Positions 45,994 through 54,745 of a stretch of DNA of 64,000 bases are shown here, piece after piece; position 1 is the stretch's first letter; each line of letters begins with the position of its first letter. The notes beneath the pieces are model-generated. The model worked only from the letters and a program-made list of their open reading frames with translations. It did not search any database and was not told the DNA's origin. Source of the stretch: CAVOXO01 sp963700425 (GTDB lineage Bacteria > Actinomycetota > Acidimicrobiia > Acidimicrobiales > Microtrichaceae). The translations under genes were made by a program, and so were the position numbers. The stretch lies in NCBI GenBank assembly GCA_963700425.1, contig CAVOXO010000001.1, forward strand, positions 992,001 through 1,056,000, given 5' to 3'.

Positions 45994-46190
45994 TGGGTGC
46001 CTCCCGGGCCGGTCTGTTCCTCGCCGCTGCAGGTCCCGAAGGACCACAGGTTGCCCTCGGGGTCGCTGATCGTGATCACAGTGCCTCCGGGGTCGCGCTC
46101 GGGTGACTCGCGTGGAATGACCACGTCGACGTCAGCGGCGTCGGCCACCCCTCGTTTCTGCTGGGTCGCCGTGCCATGCGTCGGTGCCAT
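45990..46190 (-). pseudogene. C-terminal remnant of a VOC (glyoxalase-like) gene
   Basis: A 66-codon frame whose last ~35 residues (PGGTVITISDPEGNLWSFGT and on) are the C-terminal strand and metal-ligand glutamate of a VOC/glyoxalase-like domain. VOC domains are ~115-130 residues, so the N-terminal half is missing, and no matching sequence is seen in other frames upstream before the divergent methyltransferase. It overlaps the DUF1801 start by 4 bases. Probably a decayed or recombined gene; expression of the leftover cannot be excluded. Confidence 0.6.
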
Positions 46191-46297
46191 GGATCGCTCC
46201 TTTCTCGCCGCGCGCCGACGATGGTACCGGCGCGGGTGGCGGCAGGCTCGACGAACCGTGAAGATGAGCGATCATCTCCTCGGTGGAGTTCGAGGCG

Positions 46298-46903
46298 ATG
46301 AAGAACGGAGCGATGGTGGGGGAGTGGGACGCCGCAGCCGACGAGTGGGACGGCAACGTTGCGGTTCGTGCCTACGCAGACGCTGCTGTCGGGTCCCTCA
46401 TGTCAGTCGCCGATGCGGCGGGTGTCGACATCACCGGGGCCACGGTGTGCGATTTCGGCTGCGGGACCGGACTGCTCACCGAGCGCCTCGCCGACCGGTG
46501 CGAGCGCATCGACGCGGTCGACACATCGCAGGCCATGCTCGCGGTGCTGCAGGCCAAGATCGCGTGGCACCGATGGCGCCACGTCCGGACGCTGGACCGT
46601 CTCCCGCCGGCGACCCAGCGATACGACGCGATCGTGTGTTCGTCGGTGCTGTCCTTCGTCGACGATTACTCCGAAACGGTTCGGGCACTGGTGGATCAGC
46701 TCGCGACGGGCGGATTGTTCGTGCAGTGGGACTGGGAACGCGATCCCGGCGACAACGAGGCGCACGGCTTCACCCGGATGGAGATCCGCCGGACCCTCGA
46801 GGGCGTCGGCCTGGAGGACGTCGCGGTCGGTACCGGCTTCGAGGTCACCGTCGAAGGTCACCCGATGCGGCCGCTCGTGGGCTCGGGGCGTCGACCGTCG
46901 TGA
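46298..46903 (+). CDS. Class I SAM-dependent methyltransferase
   Basis: 201 residues from the ATG at 46298, preceded by GGAG at 46285-46288. Motif I is TVCDFGCGTGLLTERLA, the acidic ribose-binding residue follows in IDAVDTSQAM, and the motif II/III region reads YDAIVCSSVLSFVDDY. The C-terminal part (FEVTVEGHPMRPLVGSGRRP) resembles small-molecule methyltransferases in actinobacteria. The substrate is unknown. The gene diverges from the VOC remnant and DUF1801. Confidence 0.85.
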   Translation: MKNGAMVGEWDAAADEWDGNVAVRAYADAAVGSLMSVADAAGVDITGATVCDFGCGTGLLTERLADRCERIDAVDTSQAMLAVLQAKIAWHRWRHVRTLDRLPPATQRYDAIVCSSVLSFVDDYSETVRALVDQLATGGLFVQWDWERDPGDNEAHGFTRMEIRRTLEGVGLEDVAVGTGFEVTVEGHPMRPLVGSGRRPS

Positions 46904-47062
46904 GGCCGGGTCCAGGCAGGGCCTGCCACCCACGACTTCAGGGCCGGTGAGCACCTACCGGCGAACAATCTGAGCGTCGACTCCGACGCCGGGTGGGCCG
47001 GTCGTCGGGAGCTCGACGACGGGTTGGGCCTGACGGTGTGGATCGTGCGCCACGGCGCCTGA

Positions 47063-47638
47063 TCAGGTCTGCGCTGACTCGACGACGTCTCGGATTCCCT
47101 CGACCGTCCGCACCATGTTCGCGTGCAGCTCGCGGAGACGGCCGGCCAGGATGCGGGACTCCTTGTCGGGCATCGATGCGATGACCATCGAGAGCCCGGA
47201 GGACCCGGGGCCGATCGAGACCTCCAGACGCAGCGTCGTTCCGTCAGGAGTCGGTGTCAACGTGTACCACCACCGGGCGCCGGGGTTCTCCGGGTCGCTC
47301 GTCGCCCATCCGAAGACGCGTTCCTCCTCGTACCGGTCGACATGGCAGATGAGTTCCCAGCGGCCGATCGTCGAGTTCTCGTTGCGACTGTTGAACGTCG
47401 CGCCGAGAGCGGGTCCGTCCCCGATCCACTCGGCACCGAGGAACTCGTCGGAGAACCTCGCAGGAAGCTCGATGTCGGTGACCGCTTCCCAGACTCTCGA
47501 GGCTGGAGCGGCGATGGCCACCTCGGCGTAGGTGCCGGGGCCGTCGCCGAACACCAGTGGGTCACTGGGGCCGCTGCGATATGTCCGGGGCACGTCGGGG
47601 CGATTCTCCCTCGTCGCATCGTGATTCGTCTCGGTCAC
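47063..47638 (-). CDS. SRPBCC (START-like) polyketide-cyclase-type protein
   Basis: 191 residues from a GTG preceded by a strong GGGAGG ribosome binding site. The helix-grip fold is seen in YAEVAIAAPASRVWEAVTDI, RFSDEFLGAEWIGDGPALGA and ARWWYTLTPTPDGTTLRLEV, ending in a long amphipathic helix (ILAGRLRELHANMVRTVEGI). It probably binds a hydrophobic ligand; catalytic residues are not evident. The reading frame stays open upstream to 48070, but that stretch has no family sequence. Confidence 0.82.
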   Translation of the reverse strand: MTETNHDATRENRPDVPRTYRSGPSDPLVFGDGPGTYAEVAIAAPASRVWEAVTDIELPARFSDEFLGAEWIGDGPALGATFNSRNENSTIGRWELICHVDRYEEERVFGWATSDPENPGARWWYTLTPTPDGTTLRLEVSIGPGSSGLSMVIASMPDKESRILAGRLRELHANMVRTVEGIRDVVESAQT

Positions 47639-48096
47639 TGTCGCCTCCCTGTGCGTCGGCGAGATCCATGCCAGGACGTCGACACCGATGGGCAGAGTAT
47701 GCGTTTCTCGCAATGCGGCGAGCACACGGTGCCCTCGCCACGACAGACCACGAGTGCGCCCCTGGGTGCCCCGGGTGCGCATGATGGCGTCTGTGGTGGG
47801 TGTTGGGACGTCGTTGCGACGAAGCACGCAATGGCGTCGGGGAGCCGGAGGCGCCGCGATCGGGTGTCGCCTCCGGCCGCGAACCATCGACATCGTGCAC
47901 GCCAGTGTGCGGTAATGAGACTTGAAGGGGCCAGGTGGATGCGTCGATCCGCTGGCTCCCGTGTCGCACGGCGGGGGTCCTTGTTGCATCCGTTCGTTGA
48001 GTGGTGCTTCACCCCGGCAAGTGACTTTGGCCTCTGGCGGGTCGGGATCGGCGGGTGGATCGTGGACCATGTAGCAAACCGAGGGGCGGTGGCGAC
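47639..48096. other. 458-base stretch without a recognised gene
   Basis: Between the SRPBCC gene and the TolB-like lipoprotein. Several frames are open but encode no recognisable protein. It holds a 28-base element at 47898-47925 that recurs imperfectly (23 of 28 bases) at 49615-49642, upstream of the next lipoprotein gene. Base composition is slightly less GC-rich than the surrounding genes. Confidence 0.6.
47898..47925 (+). repeat. Imperfect 28-base direct repeat, copy 1
   Basis: Begins CACGCCAGTGTGCGGTAATG and ends TTGA; 23 of 28 bases match the copy at 49615. It lies 172 bases before the lipoprotein start at 48097. It could be a shared regulatory element or an insertion scar. Confidence 0.4.
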
Positions 48097-48990
48097 ATGC
48101 GATACATGCGGCGGTTGAAGAGCGTGGGGCTGGGTGTGGCGGTGGTGGCGTTGCTTGCCGCCTGTGTCCCGCCTCCGGGGTGCGGCGGAAGGATCGTGTT
48201 CTCGCGCTCAGGCGAGATCTGGACGATGGACGCCGACGGTTCTGCTCAGGTCAAGGTAACGGAGACGGTCGACACAGAGTTTTTCTACGACCCGGCTTGG
48301 TCGCCGGACGGAACCGAGATCGTCTCGGGGTGGCAAACCAGTGACCCCCTGTCGGACGAGATCTACAGGATGAATGCCGACGGCACCGGATTGACCAGGC
48401 TGACCGACAACGCCATGACTGACATCGAGCCCGCCTGGTCGCCCGACGGAACGGAGATCGTCTTCGTCCGGTCGAGTGAGACCGACGAGACTGAGATTCA
48501 TGTCATGAACCGTGACGGGTCGAACGTGCGCAAGCTCACGGACAACGAGACGACGGACCGGTACCCGGCATGGTCGCCGGACGGAAGCACGATCGCTTGG
48601 TCGAGGGTCACCCCAGACGGGTTGTTTCACATCTTCACGATGAATCCTGACGGAACCGGCCAAACGCAGGTGACCAGCGGCCCGAGGGGCGACTTCAATC
48701 CGGACTGGTCTCCGGACAGTCGCACGATCGTCTTCGGCGGGGTGACCGGTTGCTGCGACGGTGATATCTACACGATTTATCCGGACGGCAGCGAAGAGGT
48801 CAACATCACCGAGGGGCGGCTGTCGGGTGAAGTGCCCAACTTCTCCCCGGATGGATCGAGGGTCCTCTTCACCCGGGCCGGCTACGCATTCCCGGATGAT
48901 CCCGGGTTCTACACCATGAAGGCAGACGGTTCGGACCAGCGCCGACTGACCGACGACCCTGACATCTACGACTCGGATTGGCGGGCATAG
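48097..48990 (+). CDS. TolB/PD40-like beta-propeller lipoprotein
   Basis: 297 residues from the ATG at 48097. Signal sequence LGVAVVALLAAC gives a good lipobox, so it should be a membrane-anchored lipoprotein. The body is six PD40-like blades, each with a variant of DPAWSPDGTEIV and IYRMNADGTGLTRLTDN. Such propellers bind proteins or polymers outside the cytoplasm; no catalytic site is expected. No Pal or other Tol genes are nearby, so it is not TolB itself. Confidence 0.87.
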   Translation: MRYMRRLKSVGLGVAVVALLAACVPPPGCGGRIVFSRSGEIWTMDADGSAQVKVTETVDTEFFYDPAWSPDGTEIVSGWQTSDPLSDEIYRMNADGTGLTRLTDNAMTDIEPAWSPDGTEIVFVRSSETDETEIHVMNRDGSNVRKLTDNETTDRYPAWSPDGSTIAWSRVTPDGLFHIFTMNPDGTGQTQVTSGPRGDFNPDWSPDSRTIVFGGVTGCCDGDIYTIYPDGSEEVNITEGRLSGEVPNFSPDGSRVLFTRAGYAFPDDPGFYTMKADGSDQRRLTDDPDIYDSDWRA

Positions 48991-49083
48991 GGTCGAAGCC
49001 CTCGCCAGGCCACGGCGCCGGAGCGGGCATCAGGACAGGACTTCCTCCCTTGCGAGGGTGTGCAAATGACATCGGAGCAACGT

Positions 49084-49524
49084 TCAGCGCAGCGGTGGCC
49101 GGAGGGAGTTCAAGTCTCGACGGTGGCCTTCGATTTCATCGAGCAATTCGCCCAGGTGGCCGATCGAGATCGACATAGCCTCGTATGGGTCAAGTCGCCA
49201 TCGGTGTAGTCGCTGTTCTCCGCCGATCGTTGCTGGCCTGGCGTGCAGGATCGAGTTTCGCTTCGGGCCGAGGTCCTCGAGCACCTGGCCGCCTCGCAGG
49301 AGATATTCCCGCCATGCAGAGTCGGACACGGCGGGAGCAAGCTGAGTGAGACTCTTGCCGATGGCGGTAGTGGTCTTACTTGCGAGAGCCTCCGGCGACA
49401 GTCCCTCGACCGTCAGTGGCAACCGCGGTAGGTCGAAGATCAACAAGCCCTCCAGGGAGGCTACGGCGTACACGATTCGACCGATCTGCAGGAGATACTC
49501 GTCCTCTGGCCAAGCGGGCGGCAC
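49084..49524 (-). CDS. Hypothetical protein, 146 residues
   Basis: GTG start at 49524. The sequence is compositionally like a real soluble protein: PPAWPEDEYLLQIGRIVYAV, EGLLIFDLPRLPLTVEGL, LEDLGPKRNSILHARPATIG and a final EGHRRDLNSLRPPLR. Mostly helical with a central PKRNSILHARPAT motif that may be a family signature. No membrane segment or known domain recognised. It lies alone between two lipoprotein genes on the other strand. Confidence 0.65.
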   Translation of the reverse strand: MPPAWPEDEYLLQIGRIVYAVASLEGLLIFDLPRLPLTVEGLSPEALASKTTTAIGKSLTQLAPAVSDSAWREYLLRGGQVLEDLGPKRNSILHARPATIGGEQRLHRWRLDPYEAMSISIGHLGELLDEIEGHRRDLNSLRPPLR

Positions 49525-49614
49525 GAGAAGAAGCTAGGCGGACTGGGACCGATGCGCGTATGTGTTCGGTTACATATCACCCGGAAGCTGCGTTCGAGAC
49601 ACATTGCCGGCGGC

Positions 49615-49642
49615 CACGCCAGCGTGCGCCAATGACACGTGA
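49615..49642 (+). repeat. Imperfect 28-base direct repeat, copy 2
   Basis: Partner of 47898-47925 (23 of 28 bases). It lies 104 bases before the lipoprotein ATG at 49746. Confidence 0.4.
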
Positions 49643-49745
49643 GGTTGGGCGAGAGAGGGCTGCGGCGGGACCTTCGCCTCTACCGCGATCCCACGCTCAT
49701 GATCACGATGAGCGGGCAGAGGGAGATGCCGAGGAGGATGGCGTC

Positions 49746-50512
49746 ATGGCGAGGTATCGAGGTTCTCGGAAGGCGGGGAGTTGGAGGGCCCTTATGGCGG
49801 TCGTGGGGGCCGTCGTCTTGGCGGTCTCGGCGTGTGTGCCCCAGCCGCAGAGCCCTGTGCAATTGGTCAGGGACGTGTTCCGGGGCACCGAGACCGGGGT
49901 CGGCTGCCCCCTGATTGGCAGTGCTCATTCAGCGCGGTCCTGGGTGACCAGTACTTGTTCATTGGCAACGACGGCGTTCATGGACATGAGCCGTGGATCA
50001 GTGACGGCACGTGGGACGGAACGAGGTTGTTGAAGGACATCAATCCCGGTGCCGGGTTGTCAGGCCCGGGGTTTCCGACCGTGATGGGGAACACGGTGTA
50101 CTTCAACGCCGACGACGGCACGCATGGCTGGGAGTTGTGGAAGACGGATGGCACCGAGGCTGGCACCATGATGGTCAAGGACATCAACCCCGGACCTGGG
50201 GAGTCGTTTCCGTGGCTCTTCGGCGCCCTGGCGGTGGGTGACACGCTGTTCTTCGCCGCTGACGACGGGACCCACGGCCGCGAGTTCTGGAAGACCGATG
50301 GCACCGAGGCGGGAACGGTGTTGGTGAAAGACATCAACCCCGGGCCGGGAGTCTCCTGGCCGAACAGTGCGGCAGTGGTCGGTGGAATGCTGGTCTTCTC
50401 GGCTGACGACGGGATTCACGGGCACGTCACGGTGCTGTTACTCGACGGCGGAGAGAATCCGGTGGAAGTGGTCGACCAGGTCGGCGAGCGTGACATGCGC
50501 GTTACGCCCTGA
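49746..50512 (+). CDS. ELWxxDGT-repeat lipoprotein, frameshifted and C-terminally truncated
   Basis: ATG at 49746. The signal sequence (ALMAVVGAVVLAVSAC) has a clear lipobox. Adding one C to the C run at 49907-49911 joins ETGVGCPP to DWQCSFSAVLGDQYLFIGND. The rest consists of ~45-residue ELWxxDGT repeats: HGHEPWISDGTWDGTRLLKD, HGWELWKTDGTEAGTMMVKD and HGREFWKTDGTEAGTVLVKD. The fourth repeat stops at DDGIHGH; the final 28 residues are simply the antisense of the mug gene. Proteins of this family usually carry more repeats and act as extracellular or surface propellers. Truncation at ~50424 is likely. Confidence 0.7.
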
Positions 50513-51160
50513 AGGGTTGGGCGCGACCCAGACCGGCTGCTCGCCGAGGCGTTCACCGCTCGGACCGAGACGTGCCCGCGGCTCGCGGTAGGTCTTCCAC
50601 ACGGATATCCCCATCAACACCACGAGCGCGGGTCGGGCCCAGGCCATCTTGAGCTCGAGGTCGGCGAAACCGGCGCGGATCTCCTCGGACGTGAGCTCTG
50701 ATGCGGCGGCGGTCGTCCGGTTCACCACGTCGGTGAACCCGACCGAGTGGTTCTCGAGAGCGGACGCAGGATCGCGGTCGGCCGATACGAGACCGGCTTC
50801 GATCGCTGCCGGCCAGAAACGGTTCCCGGCCCTCGCGAACGCCACCCCGGTCTCCGCTGCCGCGGGCGAGGGGTTGATGCCCACGATCACGATCTTCAGG
50901 CCGGTCGTCAACCGGTCGGGCAGGGTGAGGTAGGTACGGGCGGTCGCCTCGTCGTGCTGCGAACCAGGGCTTGCGCTGTCGATCCTCCAACCGGCACCAC
51001 TCATCAGTGCCTCGAGGGTCGGCGCTCCCAGCGCGGATCGGTGCCGTCGAAGCCCCGACAGCACGACCTCTGTTCCGACCGGGACCTCCCGCGACGCGAG
51101 TCCGAGTACCAGACTGAGATCGTCGGGATCGGTCCCTGACAGATCGAGCGGCTCAGCCAC
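50438..51160 (-). CDS. mug: G/U mismatch-specific uracil-DNA glycosylase (Mug/TDG family)
   Basis: 240 residues. The active-site motif KIVIVGINPSPAAAETGVAF holds the Asn of family-2 UDGs (GINPSP), and the second motif is APNPSGRNAHVTL. An N-terminal ~70-residue extension (SLVLGLASREVPVGTEVVLS, then LEALMSGAGW) is longer than in E. coli Mug. It removes uracil or thymine opposite G in base-excision repair. Its 3' end overlaps the truncated lipoprotein gene by 75 bases; its start overlaps the upstream SDR stop by 8. Confidence 0.93.
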   Translation of the reverse strand: MAEPLDLSGTDPDDLSLVLGLASREVPVGTEVVLSGLRRHRSALGAPTLEALMSGAGWRIDSASPGSQHDEATARTYLTLPDRLTTGLKIVIVGINPSPAAAETGVAFARAGNRFWPAAIEAGLVSADRDPASALENHSVGFTDVVNRTTAAASELTSEEIRAGFADLELKMAWARPALVVLMGISVWKTYREPRARLGPSGERLGEQPVWVAPNPSGRNAHVTLADLVDHFHRILSAVE

Positions 51161-51947
51161 CGGCTCGGAGTCGCCCCTGCAGCCTCCGCATGCCGCCGAG
51201 CCAGCGGTCCAGGTCGTTGGCCTTGGCCTGCTGGTAGGTCGCCACCTCGGGGTGCGGGAGGATCAGGAAGTCGTCGTTCGCAAGGCCATCAGCCGCCGCG
51301 GCGGCGCATTCCTCGGGGGAGATGAGGCCCATCAGCTCGACGACCTCCGCCGCAACCTCGCCCGCCTCGAGTCCCCCGGTGACCATCGGAGTTCGCACCC
51401 CCTGGGGGCAGAGGCACGAGACCCCGAGGCCCTCTTCGCCGTGGGTGATGGCCAACCACTCCGCCAGACCGACCGCGGCGTGCTTCGTCGCGGTGTAGGG
51501 AGCGTCGCCGAGGTTCGTGAGCAGCCCTGCGGCCGAGGCTGTGATCATCAGATGGCCCGTGCCGCGCTCGCGGACGAGGGGGAGATAGGCGGACGCGAGG
51601 TTCACCGAACCCATCACGTTCACGGCCCAAACGCGGTTCCATGTCTCGGGAAGCGCCTCGACGCCTTCGCCCGACGCGATTCCGGCGTTCGAGCACACCA
51701 GGTCGAGACCACCACACACCTCCGCAGCATGTTCGATCAGCGATCGGGCGGCATCGGGATCGGTGACGTCGCAGCGTCGGGCGGTGACCGCGGGCCCGAG
51801 CCACTCGGCCACCGTCTGGGCGGCGCCTTCGTCGATGTCGGCGACGATGATCGACCGGGCGCCTCGTCGGAGGAACTCCGCCGCCAGCGCCGCGCCGATC
51901 CCCGAGCCGCCCCCTGTCACCACGATCGACGCGGCATCGATGTTCAT
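51153..51947 (-). CDS. Short-chain dehydrogenase/reductase
   Basis: 264 residues. NAD(P)-binding TGGGSGIGAALA (TGxxxGxG), NAG in SNAGIASGEG, and catalytic Ser/Tyr/Lys in ITASAAGLLTN and YTATKHAAVGLAEW. LCPQGVRTPM is the usual following motif. Cytoplasmic; substrate unknown. It overlaps the mug start and the LLM gene stop by a few bases, so the LLM enzyme, SDR and mug read as one minus-strand unit. Confidence 0.9.
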   Translation of the reverse strand: MNIDAASIVVTGGGSGIGAALAAEFLRRGARSIIVADIDEGAAQTVAEWLGPAVTARRCDVTDPDAARSLIEHAAEVCGGLDLVCSNAGIASGEGVEALPETWNRVWAVNVMGSVNLASAYLPLVRERGTGHLMITASAAGLLTNLGDAPYTATKHAAVGLAEWLAITHGEEGLGVSCLCPQGVRTPMVTGGLEAGEVAAEVVELMGLISPEECAAAAADGLANDDFLILPHPEVATYQQAKANDLDRWLGGMRRLQGRLRAGG

Positions 51948-52966
51948 GTCTCGCTCCTCGGTGGGATGGTGGCCGCCGCCCGAATGGTGTCGGAGACGAC
52001 CTCGGCCCGGTCGTCACCCCATGGCATGGGCATCAGGATCGGTATGTCGACACCCGCCACCCGATACGCCTCGACGAAGCGAGCGACCTCCTCCGCAGAA
52101 CCGCAGAAGTCGATGGCCTGGATCATGTCGTCGCTCACCGCCTCGAGGGCCGCGTCTCGGTCGCGGTCCTGGTGCGCGGCGGTGATGGCCTCCACCTCCG
52201 CGTCGAAGCCCGCCGCCGCGAACGCGCTCGCGTACGCCGGCACGACCGCGTATCCGAACAGGTCGCGTCGCGCCGATCGCCGGGCCCGGTCGAGGTCGGT
52301 CACCGCGGCGTGCACGTAGGCGAACACGGTGCACGCGCCCGGCGGCCTGCCCGCCCTCTGCTCACCTCGGCGGACGCGAGTCACGGCCCCCTCCACCGCC
52401 GAGGACGGCAGGTAGTTGAGAAGAACGCCATCGGCCAACTCCCCGGCGAGGCTGAGCATCTGGGGGTTCAGCGCACCCAGCACGACCTTCGGACGTCGCT
52501 CGCCCGCAGGTAGTCCGATCCGATAGCCGGGGATCGTGTAGAAGTCGTTGTCGACCGAGACCGCCTCTCCGCTGAGTGCGGTGGTCACGATGTCGAGATA
52601 GGCCCGGACCTGGGCGATGGGGCGACTCCCGAACGGAGCGCCGTGCCAGCGGGACACGACGGCGGGCGAGGAGATCCCCACTCCGAGGTAGATGTCTCGG
52701 CTGGGATGGAGCGCTTGGAGCGTTGCCGCCCCCATGGCGGCGAGTTGAGGGGTGCGGAGCTGGAGGGCGATGACCCCGGTTCCGAGTCCCAATCCCGGTG
52801 CCTCGTTCGCCAATCCGCTCAAGGTGGCGAATGCCTCGGCTCCGGTCGTCTCGGCGGTCCACAGCGACGAATAGCCGTGTTCGGCGGCACTTCGAGCCGC
52901 ATTGCGCCAGATGTCGGGCGACAGCGCGAGCAGCGATGCACACGTCAGGCCGAGCGGTTGTGCCAT
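51944..52966 (-). CDS. LLM-class F420-dependent oxidoreductase
   Basis: 340 residues. TIM-barrel motifs GYSSLWTAETTGAEAFATLS, GLGTGVIALQLRTPQLAAMG, RDIYLGVGISSPAVVSRWHG and KVVLGALNPQMLSLAGELAD. It resembles the family at 26950 closely at the ETTGAEAF site. F420 is the likely cofactor by family. Overlap of 4 bases with the SDR suggests they act on the same pathway. Confidence 0.87.
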   Translation of the reverse strand: MAQPLGLTCASLLALSPDIWRNAARSAAEHGYSSLWTAETTGAEAFATLSGLANEAPGLGLGTGVIALQLRTPQLAAMGAATLQALHPSRDIYLGVGISSPAVVSRWHGAPFGSRPIAQVRAYLDIVTTALSGEAVSVDNDFYTIPGYRIGLPAGERRPKVVLGALNPQMLSLAGELADGVLLNYLPSSAVEGAVTRVRRGEQRAGRPPGACTVFAYVHAAVTDLDRARRSARRDLFGYAVVPAYASAFAAAGFDAEVEAITAAHQDRDRDAALEAVSDDMIQAIDFCGSAEEVARFVEAYRVAGVDIPILMPMPWGDDRAEVVSDTIRAAATIPPRSET

Positions 52967-53123
52967 GCGGCGACGCTAGCGGGCGAGGCAATCGGGGGGG
53001 GCCGGATGGCCCTCGGCCCCACTAGGGCCTTATTGCCCCTTTCCTTCCCGCTCACTGTGCGTATGCTGTGGCGGAAGCTCCTGCCGAAACATCGGTGTGG
53101 ACGTGGATCGCTGAGGAGGAGCC

Positions 53124-53294
53124 ATGACCGAGACACGAGAAGTCGAATCGATCACCGAAGCCGTGGCGCTGATCGATCAGGGCCTGGGCGATCTCGCCGA
53201 GCGTTCCCTCATCGCGTCGACGGAGGTCGCGGACCTGCTCCTCGACGTTCGCGGCCTGCTCACCCGCATCGACGACAGCGCGCTCGTCAACTGA
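53124..53294 (+). CDS. Small acidic hypothetical protein, 56 residues
   Basis: ATG at 53124 preceded by a strong AGGAGGA ribosome binding site at 53113-53119; stop at 53292-53294. MTETREVESITEAVALIDQG to LLTRIDDSALVN is predicted helical and strongly acidic at both ends. A TATGCT hexamer at 53062-53067 may be its -10. No domain recognised. Convergent with the WS/DGAT gene 22 bases away. Confidence 0.65.
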   Translation: MTETREVESITEAVALIDQGLGDLAERSLIASTEVADLLLDVRGLLTRIDDSALVN

Positions 53295-53315
53295 TCCCCC
53301 CGGGTTCTCGGCGGA

Positions 53316-54716
53316 TCAGCGCCGAACCCGCAACAGAGCCCGATACGCGGCCCGCAGATCGTTGACCAGCTCGACCGGTTCGTCGACGGCGTGGGTGTCG
53401 ATCCAGGCGCCCATGTTGAACACGCCGCGATACGACATGGTCGTGAGGTTGAACGCCGTCCCTGCGACCGGTCCCATGGGGTAGTTGCGCTCCATCAGTG
53501 CGCCGCCCAGGTACAGATCCATGGGGGCCGCTCGCAGGTTGGACGTGACGAAGTCGATGGCGCCGGCGACACGCGAGCCGGTGCGGGTGAGAACCGACGT
53601 GGGCAGCAGGTTCAGCACACCGGAGAAGGCGTCGACCGCGCTCAACGCCGGCTCGGACTTGGTCCGCTGCAGAGTCTCGTGGATGGCGTCGAAGCGCTCG
53701 GTCACGCTCATCTCGCCCGCGGGAACGACGACCTGCGTGGGGGAGAAGACGTTGCCGCCCATCGAACGATCGCTGCGGGTGCTGACGGGCATGGCCATTC
53801 GGAGCGACTCGGTCTCCGCGCCGTGTCGACGGTGGTAGCGGGCGGCGGCAGCGACCGCGCCACACACGAAGAAGTCATTGAGCGTCCCGCCCAGAGCCGT
53901 CGCCGCCGCCTTGGCCTTGTCGAGCGGCACGTCGAGGGTGTCGAAATGCCTGCTGAGCGAACGGTCGACCCACAACGGACTCAGCGGGCGGTCACCCACC
54001 CGGGCCTGACGCAGCGTGGAGGTCGCGAGTTCGACGGCCTGGGATCCGCCCTGCACGAGGTGGAGGGGGTGGATGGCACCATCGAGGGCTCCATCGAGCG
54101 TGCGCCGAGCAGTCCCGAGCTGACGGCGCAGGCCGTGGCTGATCGCGTCTCCCAGCGACGTCACCACGCCTCGGTCGCCATCGGCGGCGCGGGGAGCCGG
54201 GGGAGCAGGACGTCGCTTCTTGGGTCGACGGGTGAAATCCACGAACTCGAGGGACAGGCGAAGTCCGCCCTCGCCGTCGGTGATCGTGTGGTGCAGGCGT
54301 TGGAGCATGGCGGAGCGGCCGTCACGAAGGCCGTCGATGAGGATGAACTCCCACAAGGGGCGAGCCCGATCGAAGGGCGCACCGGCCAGTGAGGAGGCCA
54401 GGGAGTGGAGCTCGCGGCGAGATCCCCGACCGCCGAGCGAGAGTCGACGCAGATGGTGGTCGAGGTCGAAGTTCGGATCGATCTCCCAGCGGGGAGGAGC
54501 GAGGCGTCCGAAGACCGGGGCAACTCGCTGGCGCAGGCGCGGGAAGACGATCGTTGCCCGCTCCATCGTCCGCCGGAACGCGGGAAGGTTGACAGGTCGA
54601 TCGAGGATCGAGAGGTTGGCGATGTTCCCCGACAGACGAGGGTCCTTTTCGAGGTTCCACATGAGCGCCTCGAAATCGGTCATGTGGTCGTCGGTCGTCT
54701 CTGCACCGTCGGCCAT
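53316..54716 (-). CDS. Wax ester synthase/diacylglycerol acyltransferase (WS/DGAT)
   Basis: 466 residues from the ATG at 54716. The condensing motif HHxxxDG is present as RLHHTITDGEGG, with PLWEFILIDGL ahead of it. The C-terminal NLRAAPMDLYLGGALMERNY and YPMGPVAGTAFNLTTMSYRG regions match bacterial WS/DGATs. It makes triacylglycerol or wax esters from acyl-CoA and diacylglycerol or fatty alcohol for storage. An upstream open frame to 55157 lacks family sequence and is not used. Confidence 0.93.
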   Translation of the reverse strand: MADGAETTDDHMTDFEALMWNLEKDPRLSGNIANLSILDRPVNLPAFRRTMERATIVFPRLRQRVAPVFGRLAPPRWEIDPNFDLDHHLRRLSLGGRGSRRELHSLASSLAGAPFDRARPLWEFILIDGLRDGRSAMLQRLHHTITDGEGGLRLSLEFVDFTRRPKKRRPAPPAPRAADGDRGVVTSLGDAISHGLRRQLGTARRTLDGALDGAIHPLHLVQGGSQAVELATSTLRQARVGDRPLSPLWVDRSLSRHFDTLDVPLDKAKAAATALGGTLNDFFVCGAVAAAARYHRRHGAETESLRMAMPVSTRSDRSMGGNVFSPTQVVVPAGEMSVTERFDAIHETLQRTKSEPALSAVDAFSGVLNLLPTSVLTRTGSRVAGAIDFVTSNLRAAPMDLYLGGALMERNYPMGPVAGTAFNLTTMSYRGVFNMGAWIDTHAVDEPVELVNDLRAAYRALLRVRR

Positions 54717-54745
54717 CTCGTCAGCGTACTGATCGGTCGGCGTTC

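Noticed and set aside
46904..47062. In-frame extension after the methyltransferase stop (ends WIVRHGA before 47043-47062)
   Set aside because: It has no start signal and no family match. Methyltransferase homologues end near the present stop, so readthrough is not needed.
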